From the NCBI GenBank assembly GCA_001574975.1, contig KQ965755.1, positions 269,966 through 333,965 of the forward strand: a stretch of 64,000 nt of DNA, written 5' to 3'. Below the pieces are notes generated by a model. The model searched no databases. It saw only the letters and a list, made by a program, of their open reading frames with translations, and had not been told where the DNA came from. The translations under genes were made by a program, and so were the position numbers. Below, in pieces: positions 10,856 to 22,328 of the stretch (its first letter is position 1; each line of letters begins with the position of its first letter). The stretch comes from Gonapodya prolifera JEL478 (Eukaryota; Monoblepharomycota; Monoblepharidomycetes; Monoblepharidales; Gonapodyaceae).

Positions 10856-11885
10856 TCAGACACCGCCAAGCTGCCCGTACGCGGCCGCATTGCTTTCAGG
10901 AAACACCGTCAGCCTCAACACACTGACAGTCACTCGAAATAGGGCTTGCAACTCACCGACGGTTGATGAATACCCAGAGGAAAGCAGAGCATCCGAGTCC
11001 GAAGAGCTGGCATTAAACGGCACCATCAGTGACTTTATTCTGTCGCTCGCCGGTGACACGACCTACCTCAATGCAACCAAGAGTAACTCCGGCAACTCCA
11101 AGCGACTCGAATGATGATTCGAACTTCTCGATAATGAGAGTCCTGCATGGATCAGTGAACTGGTACGGGCCAGCAGTGCTGTCCGTTGGATCGACGTATT
11201 TGCCGCACGTCAAATTCGGAGTTGCGTCGGTGAGGTTATTGTCTGAATCGGACGTAGTATATTAAGGTCACGTGGCACGAATGACGCGTCTGGGATTCAC
11301 GAACTCACATCCACAGCACTTGAAGGTCTTCTCTACCGCCTCTGTCCACTTTGGGTTCGCTTTCGAGAACGACGCCCAGTTCGAGTCAAGCTGTGCCGGC
11401 ACATCACTCCGCTTTGAATACGCCACTCCTCCGATAATGAATTGGAGCAAGATCATCACAGTAACGACTGCAAAGTACGACTTGAGCACGACAGTCTTCT
11501 CATTGGCCGCCCCGAAGCATCCCAGGAAAGAGATGAAGGTGACCAGAACTCCGACGAAGATCGCGCCACCGGGAAGAGCGGACCAGTTGTCGGGGAATGC
11601 GGATTGCTGGTTGGTCTGCAGGTATGCGCCCACCTGATATCGTTCGGGGGAGGATGTTGATCGAGTGTGTGGAACCGAGATTTCGCGTTACGCGACTTAC
11701 TGAGATCATTGTGATGCCCGCGATAAGTGTGAGGAAGTTGATCACAATCAAGATGTTCTATTGGTTAATGGAGTGAGTGGATCAGATCGTCGAACATCCT
11801 GGATAGTGCGCGCGGGTTAGGATCGCACTTTAATGATGAGATGTCCCGACTGCAGCAAGCGATCTTTCCATCCTGTAATCGCCAT
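10856..11885 (-). CDS. Tetraspanin, 243 aa
   Basis: Four-helix membrane scaffold protein. Exons: 11885-11829, 11757-11701, 11633-11309, 11242-11067, 11006-10957, and 10922-10856 (or 10913-10856). TM1 is NILIVINFLTLIAGITMIS, TM2 AIFVGVLVTFISFLGCFGA, TM3 SYFAVVTVMILLQFIIGGVA, TM4 GVTLGCIELFGLGCSAFLWV. The large loop has the diagnostic CCG motif plus further Cys (TCGKYV, DPCRTL). The last intron is only 34 nt, or 43 nt with the alternative acceptor; both stay in frame. A second, diverged tetraspanin gene lies at 20663-22078. Confidence 0.94.
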
Positions 11886-12071
11886 TGCGTCGTAATGTGT
11901 TGGATGTGTTGGATAGCTGGATGATAGCGCGGCGAAGGTATGGAAGGAGTTACGGAAATTTTCTGATGAGTCCTTTGGTCCGATCAGCACGAAAATCAAA
12001 ATTGTATATGCTTTTTCTAAGCAATGCAAAAGCAACAAGATCCCCGTAAACAATGCCACGTTTCAGTAATG

Positions 12072-13970
12072 CTACATTTTGAATCCCCAAAGCTCGCAGC
12101 CAACACAGTTGAACTCTTGTGCACCAGACAGGGTCTCGTTTTCAAAAGTCAAACATTTTTCGGAGTGGCCTCGGTCGAGAGAAGAGTCTACGTAGAGACC
12201 ATACCTGCCGTCTCTGTGTGTCGCGGTATCGGTGTTCGACGTCTGAATCAGCCGATCTCACCCGAAAAACATAACAATCACGAAAACCTCACCCGCCACC
12301 AACGGAAAGGAAGCTCCCCTCCGACAAGATGTAGTATTCCTTGCGCCCAGTAGATTTGAACACTTTTATGTGTGTCGGATCGGAAGGTTGCGGCGTTTGC
12401 TTCCAGAGGAAACTACGAGAAATAATCATGGACATTGTCTTGTGGCACCAAAAATATTTGCAATAACATATGAGCAGGGAAGGCTCTTACCATGTCCCAG
12501 TGCCATAGTAGCCTTTCCGAACATACGGCGACTCCGAGAGATAAGCTCCGAAGACCTGTGATTGAAATATGAAGGCACCATATCTAACCCCTGAGAATTT
12601 TGAGAGCCTCACGTTGCCCCACTGATCTCGCAAACACAGAACGCAAGGACCCTTCCGCTGAGCGCGGTCGAAGAGTGTGTTTAGAGAGATTCCGTGCATT
12701 TCCAACGAATAAATCAAAGTCCATTTGGTCGACTCTCGTTGAAGCGGGGGGAAATGTCGACGAAGCTGAAAGAAAGCAATGTTGAGAGATGAGTGAGCTT
12801 GAGAACCGATTGGCGTGCTGCCATACCAACCTTGTCTGCAAGAGCGTCCGACACAACAGGATCTGAAACGCCGTACCTCCCTTCAAACTTTAGAGGCGGC
12901 ATGTCACGTAGCACGGTATCCCGAATCTGTCGCTGGAGCTCCTCTTCAGTCGGTTCGGGGGGAATGGGGTTACTCATTTCTCGGAAGTTGTCAGGGGAAT
13001 CAGTGCGGTCGAAGTCTACGACTGGGTTTTCGAATGGAGGCATAAGAGTTCCGCCAGAAAGCCAGTTGAAAAGACCTGTTGATGCGGATGGGTGGTTTGC
13101 AGGCGGGATGGCGAAGGCGTCGGGTTCTGAGTCGAAGGCTTGGAAGAGGTCCGAGATGCCACTTTCAGTTGTTCTGGCTGAACTCTTTGCGTCGGGTGAC
13201 TAGGCGCAGAAAGCAGCAAAACGCGTCAGGATACCGCCCAGTCAAAAGTATCACACGGTTGAAGTAAGCAATTACTACCTGTGGGTGGGTGGTGTCGGGG
13301 TGCGATGAGAGTCCAGTTACGAGCTCATACAAGTAGTTCGAAAACGAGTCGGGATAGGACTGGCCGGTGTGAGGAAATGGAAAGACTATTGGAATGCAAC
13401 ATCGCATTCCAGTACCTTTCAAACACTGCTTACCTGAGAGTGAGAGTGACCCAGCTGATTTGCGTCCATCGGCGTCAGCGCGGTAATATGCGGTCGGTGC
13501 CCGTTTGCAGGAGGAGGTTCCGAAGGTTCCGGTGACTGATGGTTTTGAGTACCTGTTGTCGGCACGTGCACCACGGATGGACTCCCCAAAGGAGAGCGGG
13601 TCGATTTTTGAGGAGAAGACGTCGTGCCCTGAGCGTTTCCGTCCGATATTCCTGGATACCCTACACCTTCATCCAGCGGTGTCCGTCCACGATTCCGCTC
13701 AGCAGCGGATTTCGTTTCGCTCAAGCTGGTCGAGCTCAAGGGGGACGAGCGCGCAGACAGCAACTCTTCTGTTCCAGCTCTCCTCGTCGTTCGACCTTTT
13801 GGCGACATTGGGCTCGAGGAGCTCCCCCCAGGCGATTCAGCAGTGGGTAGGGATGAGGAGGATCCTGACCGGGAGCGAGCCGATAACGACGAGTTGTTGG
13901 ACGAAAGAACATTGCTTTTGATTGTTTTGACGTCGGACTCGTAGGATGAGGGAAAGTATCGCCACGACAT
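12072..13970 (-). CDS. TLDc-domain protein, OXR1-like (oxidation resistance), 485 aa
   Basis: TLDc proteins protect against oxidative stress and can regulate the V-ATPase. Seven exons, all in phase: 13970-13434, 13359-13279, 13199-12831, 12765-12613, 12555-12491, 12412-12293, 12204-12072. The first 180 residues are Ser/Pro-rich and disordered (MSWRYFPSS start). The TLDc domain runs from about residue 330 to the end: WTLIYSLEMHGISLNTLF, KGPCVLCLRDQWGNVFGAYL, GYYGTGTCFLWK, YYILSEGSFLSVGGG, GLYVDSSLDRGHSEKCLTF, ending CVGCELWGFKM, the usual TLDc finish. It could equally be an NCOA7-like paralogue. Confidence 0.93.
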
Positions 13971-14135
13971 GGCTCTCTGCACGACTGTGCCTTGGGTTTT
14001 GGTGGTGACACAACGCAACACCTGAGGACTCTCGTAACAAAGTACATCAGATATATCATTCAACGATATTGAAGGTACAATAGTCATCAACAAAAGGGGG
14101 TAACGTCCACCATTTCCGATGTCGAGCAACCGTTT

Positions 14136-15567
14136 TCACTCTGCCGAAGCCGTGCTCGCCTGTTCTAAATCCGTAGCGTCTTGTCTCAGAACCGCCAGTA
14201 TATCGGTAGCCGCGATAACACCCGTCAGGTTCATCCCACGTGTAACCAGGAATATTCGGTGGAAGCCGTGGCGTGTAATGTTCGCTGCAATATTACCGAA
14301 TTATATAAGTCACGACATGACAGGAAGAAAGAAAGCCTCCAAACAAAACTTACCCATACACATCGTCAAAGTGAACGTGTCGGATGCTGTCTGAGCGGGA
14401 GGAACACCCTTCAGAATGTGTTGAAGATATCCAATTACAGGTTGTTGAACTGGAACGGTGAAAGTGTGGTTTGTAGTAGAATCGAGAGAAGACTCAAAGC
14501 AGCATTAAGACACTCACGAAACTCCATGTTGGAGGCGTTGACGTGTCGCAGTATTGTCGATGAGAACACACTATGAATCTCGCCAGAGCTCTGAAGCACC
14601 GGTAGACTCGTGTGCTTGTGTTGACACATTCTCTCAAGGGCCAGAAGTGTCTGCTCCTCCGCCTTCACTGTGGTGACGGAGATTGGAGCCCACTTAGGAT
14701 CAGACGCGAATCCGTTGGCTGTTATATGATGGCCTCCACTGCTCGGCGAAGATGGAGGCGAGACACGAGAAACAGCAAAGGACAGAGATGCTGCAGTATT
14801 GTCCATGATGTCGCCGAGGCTCTCCACATGCACCAAAAGGAATCTTCGCGGAATCACGCCGTGAGGATCAGTTCGCACTCCAGCTGGACGCTATGACAAG
14901 CAATGCCGTTTGAAACTCACTTCACGACATCCAATTGCTCCACAATCTTCAAATTTTCCTCTTTCGTCAGTTCTGTCACCCTCTTGACGTCTTCTCGGAC
15001 AATCACCGAGTGCGACACATTGCAGAGCACTTCCAGGAGTGAGTCCAGCGGGTCAGTCTCATAGAGGACGCTGAGCAATTGAGATTCACGGGAGAGTCCG
15101 ATTAAGGTCGTTACGGGCCTCTGCAATTGAACGGTCGTCAGATACATTTCAAGTTACACCGCCGTGAGTCATCTCTCCTCACATTGAGCAGTGCTTTGTA
15201 GGCGACACTTGGAGTCGACGAGGCAGCTGCAGCTTCCAATTGCGGTCGGAGTCCACCAAGATAAACCATCACATCGACGCTGACCAACAAGTGGAAGTGT
15301 TCCAGAACCCACCACAACCCGGAGTAACAACAAAAACGCCCGAGAAACTCACGTAGACACTAATCCGAGGACTTTGCCACCGTCAGAGTCATATACGATC
15401 GCATACCGAGAGTCCGACTCTTCCAACGTCTTCAGGGTACCCTCGATGGATCCAGTAGACGGCACGAGCGTAGCATCTTTGACTCTGGTATCCTGATCCT
15501 GCACGAGGTCGACAACTTTCTGGGAAAGAATGAACCGGCGGTGCTTCGAGGGGTTTGCTGGAGCCAT
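14136..15567 (-). CDS. CBS-domain protein with four CBS motifs (Snf4/AMPK-gamma or Sds23-like), 360 aa
   Basis: CBS pairs bind adenine nucleotides and tune kinases or transporters. Six exons in phase: 15567-15353, 15279-15183, 15120-14921, 14843-14518, 14449-14354, 14284-14136. CBS-type segments: TLKTLEESDSRYAIVYD with VLGLVSTVDVMVYL; LLEVLCNVSHSVIVRE; ALERMCQHKHTSLPVLQ with IHSVFSSTILRHV; and NITRHGFHRIFLV with LTGVIAATDILAVL at the C-terminus. Whether it is the AMPK gamma subunit cannot be decided from the sequence; the length matches Snf4-type proteins without an N-terminal extension. It is 165 bp from the TLDc gene and 128 bp from XLF, all on the same strand. Confidence 0.9.
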
Positions 15568-15695
15568 GTCATTCGTAATTGAGAAAAATGAATTTTGGTG
15601 GTATTTAGGACATTGTGCTCATTCGGCCCAGCATTCCGCACTTCAAATGACGCCATGCATATCGCGATTTTAGAAAAGCAACCGTTTTATCGCAT

Positions 15696-17034
15696 TCACC
15701 TAAGACCTCTCTTCCCACGCACAGCCTTTTTCTTTTGTTCTTCTTCTCGAAGCCTCCTCTCTTCCGCCATTACAACTCTAATTCTCTCCATCTGCTCCTC
15801 TTCTTCCTCCTTGGGATCTTTCTTTCGACGTTTCGTCGGTTGAGTCCCGGAAAGTGCCTGCGAGGGTTGTGGCTGAGATGAAGTGGGATCGGCAAACGCC
15901 GCAGACGAGCTTGGGGTTGATTGAATGGGGTCGTTTTCGAGAGGCGCCGCCGAGTAGGGCGAAGGTAGCGTCTTTGAAATTCCAATAGAACTCGCACACT
16001 CTAGAGGGTGGCAACCAGTCAGTCAATCTACACGAAAACTAGAAAACCGGCGTGCACTCACCATCCCCACCGATGACCGGCCTCCGTTTCCCCGCTGCAA
16101 TCGAGTATAAAATCCTGGTACTCTCCGTTCCAAACATTGCTTCTGGGGAAGAAAGTGTTTCTACTCCAAGACGAAATCGACCATCCGCAACACCTTCTGA
16201 TTCCTCGAATGTGGAAAAGGGAGCCGACCTGAAGTCTTTACGAAAAATTTTGACGTCATTTCACTTGCGGTTGAGCGGAGCAGAACTTAGGCTTTTGACA
16301 CTCGCTTATCTTGACGTCGTTGTGTTTCAACGCTCTAGCTGCGACTTTGAGATCCTGCTCCTTGGCCTCTACGAGCTCTCCATAGTGCCTCTTGCGCCGC
16401 CGTTCTTCTTCGAGCGTGACGAGAGTTGGGTACGTGATGTGCTCGTGGAACCAAAGCGGGGCCAGGCGGAGGTTGTGCCTGTAAACGTCCCGAAGGTCGA
16501 AGGTGAAAGAAAAAACCATCTCGGGAACTCGAATGTGTTGAGATATCGTCAAAGAAAGGTGGATGAACTGGTTTGGGAAACTTCAGCATCAAATCATCGG
16601 GCGAGTCGCTGTTCAGGTGATCCCGCTTACATTCCCTTCTGGGACCTTATCCGCATTGATTTCGATCCGGCTTTCTCTGACGGGCGCCTCGTCACTCATT
16701 ACTCTTTGGATCTCTCCCATAAAGGTCGTCACCACGTTGAAGTGTAACCCCTCCAAGGCACTCTCTAACATTCATGTCATTCTCAGATCAGCCTCGCCTC
16801 CCGCCACCGGTTTACCTTCTCACCTTTGATCTTCTTGTCCATCATATCGCCCTCTTCGACCGATTCCGCCCACATGTGGACAAAATCGGTGGCCACGATG
16901 GTGAACGATCGGTGATTCTCGGAAAAGCGCGATTTGAGCAGGAATTTGACGGGCTCTCCCGATCCTCCGAGCGTAACAGTCAGAGGCCGCCATGGAGTCG
17001 ATGCGAGGGCATTCAGACTGTCTGAGAGAGTCAT
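15696..17034 (-). CDS. NHEJ1: XLF/NHEJ1-like end-joining factor, 347 aa
   Basis: XLF bridges Ku- and XRCC4-Lig4-bound ends in non-homologous end joining. Exons: 17034-16824, 16764-16631, 16519-16300, 16235-16062 (acceptor less certain), 16000-15696. The head domain starts MTLSDSLNALASTPWRPL and holds SFTIVATDFVHMWAESVEE, the XLF beta-sandwich pattern. FSFTFDLRDVYRHNLRLAPLW and a coiled coil (LEEERRRKRHYGELVEAKEQ) follow. The long disordered tail ends in basic KKKAVRGKRGLR, resembling the C-terminal Ku-binding motif of XLF. The exon 3 donor (GTCAAA) is weak. The ATG is 37 bp after the stop of the SET gene upstream. Confidence 0.85.
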
Positions 17035-17071
17035 TTTCCGAACTAAAAAGGTGCTTGGTACCAATATAACA

Positions 17072-18805
17072 TCACGTCGGGGCGACCCTTTTTAACACTT
17101 TCAAACTTTCTTCTAGTAATGACTTAACCGTATTAACTTGTTGTAAGCGGAAACCGTCTTCCTGGACCCCTTGGCGGTACCGCTCGGCCTTTGCAACAAG
17201 AACAAGGGGTGGTCCGCCTCTTCGATACATCTTCAAGTCAAACCAGAAAGAAACTCAACCCACCTTTTCCACCGCTTCGTTCACGGTATCCCTTACCCTC
17301 TTCGCGAGCTCCCTTGCGAGCTTGACCAAAAGTGGCCGCTCTTTGGCACTCCAAAGACCCTTTGGAAGCTCCCCATGTCGTAAAAGCGATACACGCTTAT
17401 GCAAGGCCTGGAGAAGTGGGGCGCTTGGTCGACCTTTGGAATCGAAGGATAGGTCTCTGCGTCAGGAGGGTTATCAGCGCAGGAGAACGGACGCGGATTT
17501 CAAAAGACGTACTTGTCCGATCCAGGTTCAGTTCCCAATATGATTTGCCGAGCTTGCCCTTGGTCTTCTGGGGTGGGATGGCCCGCAGCCGCACCGACAT
17601 CGAGGCTCCAGAAGACGTCGTCTACAAATATTTCGTCGCTCGGGTTGGCGGGAATTGTGAAGCCCTGAAATGTGATTTTAGGTCTCGCGCTGTGGGGAAA
17701 CGGAAGCAAACGAGCGAGCTCACGTATTCAGCAAGAAGAAAGGCATTGGAATGATCTTCGTAGTGGTTGAAGACCTTGAAAACAATGTTGCCCACGTTAG
17801 GCCACACCTTTAATAAGTGCGATGTTGGACATGGTACTTTGATCAGACCTCACCTCTTCTCCTGCGTCATATGGTACCAGCGTTCGCATGCGACTGCAGA
17901 AACATCGGTTTGACGTGGGCTGCGCAACAGACCGATGTTCGGTCCACTCACTACAGTCCTTGTTCCCAGTCCCATGTGTTCTTCACAGTGTCCACACTGG
18001 AGTGATTCAGCGCGTCAAGCAAAGGCACCATGGCCATAGTTACCTCGGTATCGTTCGGTAGGCCGAAGGAGAAAACACGAGTGTTGACGCAGAGCCAGCC
18101 GCGGAGGAAGGTTTGTTGAGTGATGCGGGGTATGTGGACGGTGAAGGGATGTGCGATAGGAGCTGTCTTTGACAGAGATGGCATACATCTTGCACTGATG
18201 AGTCTCGTGAGGTGTGTCTTGGGACACCTCACCTTGAGGAAATCGCAACAGGCTTCCCAATCGTCGAGCAAGTGTTCCCTCATACTTTCCACCTTCTCTC
18301 TCCAGCCCAAATAGACGTCCCCGTCGGCATAAGAGTCCAAAGCGCGGAAGCAAGAGGGAATTATGTCGAGGAGCTCCGGGGTGTAGTTCAAGGGGTGTGT
18401 CGGGAAAGAATCAGGAAGAGTCGCGATATACGGATGCCACAGAGATACCGTGCCCAATGGGAATTGAAATAATAAGAAAAGGGCAAGAATTTGATGTTCC
18501 GATAGAGGGAGAGGTTCGGCGCTGTTGTTGTTCGAGGAAGTTCGGTCCAGCAGCTCGTTCAAAGCCTTTCGTGGGTCGATGACCGCATCCAGTGAGATTT
18601 CAGCGAGAGATTCTCCAGGCTCAATACGTTTTACTGCGAAGGCACTTCGCCCCGCATCGGCCGAAAGTGCGGTTCGAATGGGGATATTACGATTTGGGCG
18701 AGTGTTGGAGTTTGACGAGCTGGAAGTGGGCGTGGGACCAGTACAGATGAAATCGAGTAGTGGCTCGAACAGAGGATCATCATGATGTTTCATATCATTC
18801 TTCAT
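17072..18805 (-). CDS. SET-domain lysine methyltransferase (SETD3/SETD6/RLSMT-like)
   Basis: SAM-dependent protein lysine methyltransferase of the Rubisco-LSMT-like SET group, which methylates non-histone and some histone targets. Exons: 18805-17952, 17893-17854, 17774-17724 (or from 17809), 17664-17513, 17456-17264, 17230-17072. The N-SET part reads AGRSAFAVKRIEPGESLAEI; the I-SET is helical; RVFSFGLP...TMAMVPLLDALNHSSVD is the conserved NH region; EEVFNHYEDHSNAFLLAEYGF ends the SET core with its Tyr. A helical C-terminal substrate-binding region follows (to LLEESLKVLKRVAPT). The last intron is 33 nt (17263-17231) with an in-frame stop, so it must be spliced. The first in-frame ATG is at 18805. 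Confidence 0.92.
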
Positions 18806-18877
18806 TGCGCTTGTAAGTGAAGTCAACACAAAAATCTAATCACCGCAGCAACCGCAGCTCATCGCCATCGCGACGAA
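18806..18877. promoter_or_regulatory. 72-bp bidirectional promoter, SET methyltransferase / RSPH9
   Basis: The two ATGs (18805 minus, 18878 plus) face away from each other across 72 bp, so both 5' UTRs and promoters must overlap here or in the neighbouring coding sequence. No TATA-like box is clear. Confidence 0.6.
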
Positions 18878-20032
18878 ATGGAGCTCTGTGACATTCCGAC
18901 ACTGACGTCTGCTGGTGGATTCACGCTCAATATTGAAGAGCGTGCTGTTCTCTCGGCCTCGCTCGCCATCCTGCGCGACTCGGAGCGCTTCGACCATGTG
19001 CGCCTGTGGGGAAAAGTGCTCGCCGTATCGCGCATGTACCTCGTGGCGGTCGGGTGGAGTGACGACTACTTTAGGAGAAAGTATTTCTACAGGTGCGTGC
19101 TGCGATGGGTGCGTTTAGGGTAACGTCTGCGGCGATCAATGGTAATTTGATGCACTTGATCAGCGTGGACGCATCTACGTGGCTCCTGCTCCCAGAAGTC
19201 ACAGCTGAGGAGATCAAAGCTGCTCGTAAGATCTCGCAAAGGTTCACTGGAGACATAGCATTCGAATACACTGTCGGCGGTACGTGGAGCTCTCCGTCGA
19301 AAACGACACGAAGGCTGTGACTCAAACCTTTCTATTCATAGACGAAGGAGTAAGAGAAAACCCCGAATCTGTGAGTTCCATACACAAATCATATCTTGTC
19401 CGAGCACTTGCAACAACTCTCTCTTGTTGCACTCAACACCTCGTAGAGCCCGAAAACAGTCCTGAATGAAGAAAAGCGCCTATCCGCTATCATCCGTCTC
19501 ATCAACAATGACTGCGAAATCGTTCCTCGAGGCGCATTCTACAAAGACGCCCTGAACTCTGTGCAGCTCAACCCGTCCTTCATCGGTACGTTCACTCCAC
19601 CCTGAAAGCATTGGGCAGTCGCAAGCCGCAGACAACTACGAATGCTTTTTTCCAGGTCTATCGCGTCCCGAGCTCCCCCACCTGGAGTCCTACTTCCATT
19701 TCCGTCCCGACTGGCACCCGAACTGGGAGCTCATGACCACGGCAGATCGAGACAGGAGGCAGGACACCATCGACATCTTTGAGCCCGTGTCGTCAGACCG
19801 TCCTCGGGGTGAATTCCCATCAGATTCTTCTTCTTCGTTGTAACACACTCACGCTTTTGCCGTTTTGCCAGGAGTCTGGTCCATTAACCTCGAGTCAGGG
19901 GCTCAGCAGTCCGTCCTGCGCAACCTGGAATGGCCGGGATATTTCTTCTTCCATGCCACACAGCCGTCTCGCTGGGGAGGAATGTATGTCGGGACAGGAC
20001 AACGGAATGCCAACCTTGGGTACATGTTGTAG
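18878..20032 (+). CDS. RSPH9: Radial spoke head protein 9 homologue, 270 aa
   Basis: Part of the radial spoke head of motile 9+2 axonemes. Six exons in phase: 18878-19092, 19164-19279, 19342-19370, 19447-19585, 19656-19808, 19872-20032; 270 residues against about 276 in animals. Family landmarks: FDHVRLWGKVLAVSRMYLVA, TWLLLPEVTAEE, FTGDIAFEYTVG, RLSAIIRLINNDCEIVPRGA, LSRPELPHLESYFHFR, VWSINLESGAQQSVLRNLEW, MYVGTGQRNANLGYML at the end. It is strong evidence that the organism makes flagellated cells. Expression is probably tied to sporulation, which is inference. Confidence 0.96.
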
Positions 20033-20077
20033 CGACTTCAGTGTTTTGTTATGTCGTTTAGTGTGTGAAACAATTAT

Positions 20078-20446
20078 ATGTCGTTTATTCTAGAAATGGA
20101 AGAGGTAGAAAACATTGGCGACATGGACGTGACCAAAGTTGTGCGCTTCCCTTTGCTCTTCATTCCAGAAACGACAGTATGCTATCAACTTCCCGCATGC
20201 GAACTTCCGCACTACAAGGGTGTTCTTCCGTTGCTCTGGTCCTGCGATCGTATGCTCGATCGAAGAGGGTAAAGACAAATGCCAGCTCTCTTCTCGCCGT
20301 CCTGAGACAAACGAAATACTTCGAAAAGTAAGCGTAACCGTGTCGGAGGGGAGCTCTTTCCCGACAATTGTGTGGAAGCAATCCGCAAGATGCGGAGCGA
20401 TGTGCTGCTTGTGAGGCCTGGAGGAGATCAGTATGTGGTGGAGTAA
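20078..20446 (+). CDS. Possible small unrecognised gene
   Basis: Coding-like pieces lie just after RSPH9: a start MSFILEMEEVENIGDMDVTK, then VALVLRSYARSKRVKTNAS in a second frame, then CVEAIRKMRSDVLLVRPGG ending at TAA (20444-20446) in a third. Candidate donors (GTATGC, GTAAGC) exist, but I could not join the pieces in phase. It may be an intron-split small gene, a decayed one, or chance. Confidence 0.35.
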
Positions 20447-20662
20447 ATGCAACAGTGAGGAGAAGCGATGGACCAAGGAACACTTGCAAGTTGGAACGAT
20501 TTTAATGTGTTTTTTTTTTTGCGTGAATACACGTCTTGTTTTGCAAAATGAACGAAAGAAACCCGACTCCCATCTACTCCTCGTTATCTGCACCGCCCAT
20601 CCCGGCCCATCGAATCAACTTCTCACTCCCGCACTCCTCACGTCGCCTTTCTGATTCCTCCT

Positions 20663-22078
20663 TCACTGCACTGTCAACCACGGTCCCCTCCCTTTGCCCC
20701 TCTCCGCCTCGCCTCCTGTCGCACCGTGCCCTCCAGTGCCGCCGTACCCTGAGTCGCTCGCTGTCCCTCCAGCTGCACTTCCGCCCTCCTCACGGACTTC
20801 CACCAGTAGCCTTCTATGCTCCTCCAGGAGATCAGACTTGCGTTCATCGTCCGTCGGAATGCGGAGGGCGAGGCTGACCAAGAATCCGACGGTGAGGGCC
20901 TGCGAATGACGTGGGTTGTGAGGGACAGATGAGTCATATTCAGATAATCGACGAGTGTCAACTTTATAGCAATCACACACCTCAAGCCCGGCGAATCCAA
21001 GCACGGTCCACCCCGCGATCTCCCGGCTGGCCATGACGTCCTTACGGATGAAGGCGTAGCAGGATTGGATGTATCCGTAGGTCTGAGCGTCACGAAGTGG
21101 GGGATCACGCGTAGGAAGTGATTAGAATGACGGAATGCAGAGCAAAGTGGACACGGGGTGCTTACAGGGTCCAAAGCGCACGCTTCGGGAGATGTCTTGG
21201 GGTACGCGCGGTCTGTATCAGAAGGCAGTGGTGTTTTTGGTATGACGATGGGAACAGGTTTTCCCAAATCCCTACGACGTACCTGTGACATTCTTGAACC
21301 CACAGCAAAGATACTACCGGACGCAATTCAATCGTTACTTCTGTGGCTCACTCTCTACACTCGCCGCGGGCGGGCACCCACCTCATCCTGCACGTCCCTG
21401 ATCACTCTCGGACTATGCTTGTACGCAAAATCCCACGAGGTTTCGAGTGTTGATTCAACCTGTACGTCAGTATCAGTATAAGTAGGTGTGGTGCTGAGAT
21501 TTGGGTGGCGGTGACTGCACGTACGGCGCTCTTGCTCGACAACGTAACACTCCCCGTGACGATCTGGATCACAAAAAAGAGGAGGAGAATTTGGGCCACC
21601 TACTCGCCGCCGACAAAACCATCAATCAGTTGTTGCATTATCCTGCCCACCTCGACGAGTGCGCAACAACTCACGATCGCAAGCCCCTTCCGACTCTCCG
21701 TCCCAACCGCAAACACGCCCATAAGCCCCACAAGCGCCAACATACCGCCCATGATCATCAGCGCTTCCGTGCCACGTTTGGGTTTGGGTTTGGGTTTGGT
21801 TGACGTCACAATCACGCACTGCACCCGCTGAGTCGGCTACGAAAAACTCACTGACAGGCCCCTCCTTGGTCACGAACGGTCCTCCGCCGGACCAGAACGC
21901 GAGGTAGGTGCCCAAGATGGAGAGTGCGAGGCCTGAGAGGACGATGAGGCCCGTGGAGAGGATTGTTCTGTTGCCGGGGAGGGGAGGTGAGGGAGGGGGG
22001 GAGGAAGGGAATGGGAAAGCGGACTTACAGCCAGTAGTGCACGGGGTGGGTGTACGTAAGTGTGTATTTGGGCGTCAT
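20663..22078 (-). CDS. Tetraspanin-like protein, 282 aa, with glycine-rich tail
   Basis: Nine exons in phase: 22078-22029, 21967-21852, 21763-21651, 21599-21525, 21459-21382, 21313-21283, 21212-21166, 21082-20981, 20899-20663. TM1 is TILSTGLIVLSGLALSILG, TM2 LMIMGGMLALVGLMGVFAV, TM3 VAQILLLFFVIQIVTGSV, TM4 AGWTVLGFAGLEALTVGFLV. The outer loop has the CCG signature (YLCCGFKNVTD) and later Cys (EACALDP, QSCYAF). The C-terminal tail (DDERKSDLLEEHRRLL, then Gly/Thr-rich) is long for a tetraspanin. The family is shared with 10856-11885 but sequence and intron positions differ, so it is an old paralogue, not a recent copy. Confidence 0.92.
21776..21800. repeat. Short GTTTGGG-type tandem run inside a tetraspanin intron
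   Basis: About four TTTGGG units on the plus strand, inside the intron between exons 2 and 3 of the second tetraspanin. Probably a small microsatellite. Confidence 0.8.
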
Positions 22079-22328
22079 GGGTGGGACGTGGGTGGGACGT
22101 AGGTGCGGTGGGTGCGGAGTGGGTGACCGGTTTTGAAAAAGTTACTCGGCAGAATATCGCCGCGCAAGTCAACCCCTTCTGAAATCCGAACCCTATTCAA
22201 CCGCCATGACATCACCACTCAACAGGACAAAGCGCAAGGTATGGTACATTCGTCTCACCCATTTAACCCTACAACACAAACACACAATACACTCCACGCC
22301 ACCCTGTCATTGTCTCCACCATCATGCC

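Noticed and set aside
20674-21303. 209-codon minus-strand open frame
   Set aside because: A shadow frame over tetraspanin exons 7-9 with intron sequence; the tetraspanin frame carries the conserved motifs.
21776-21800. Telomere-like TTTGGG repeats
   Set aside because: Only about four units, inside an intron of an intact gene with normal genes on both sides; a small microsatellite is enough.
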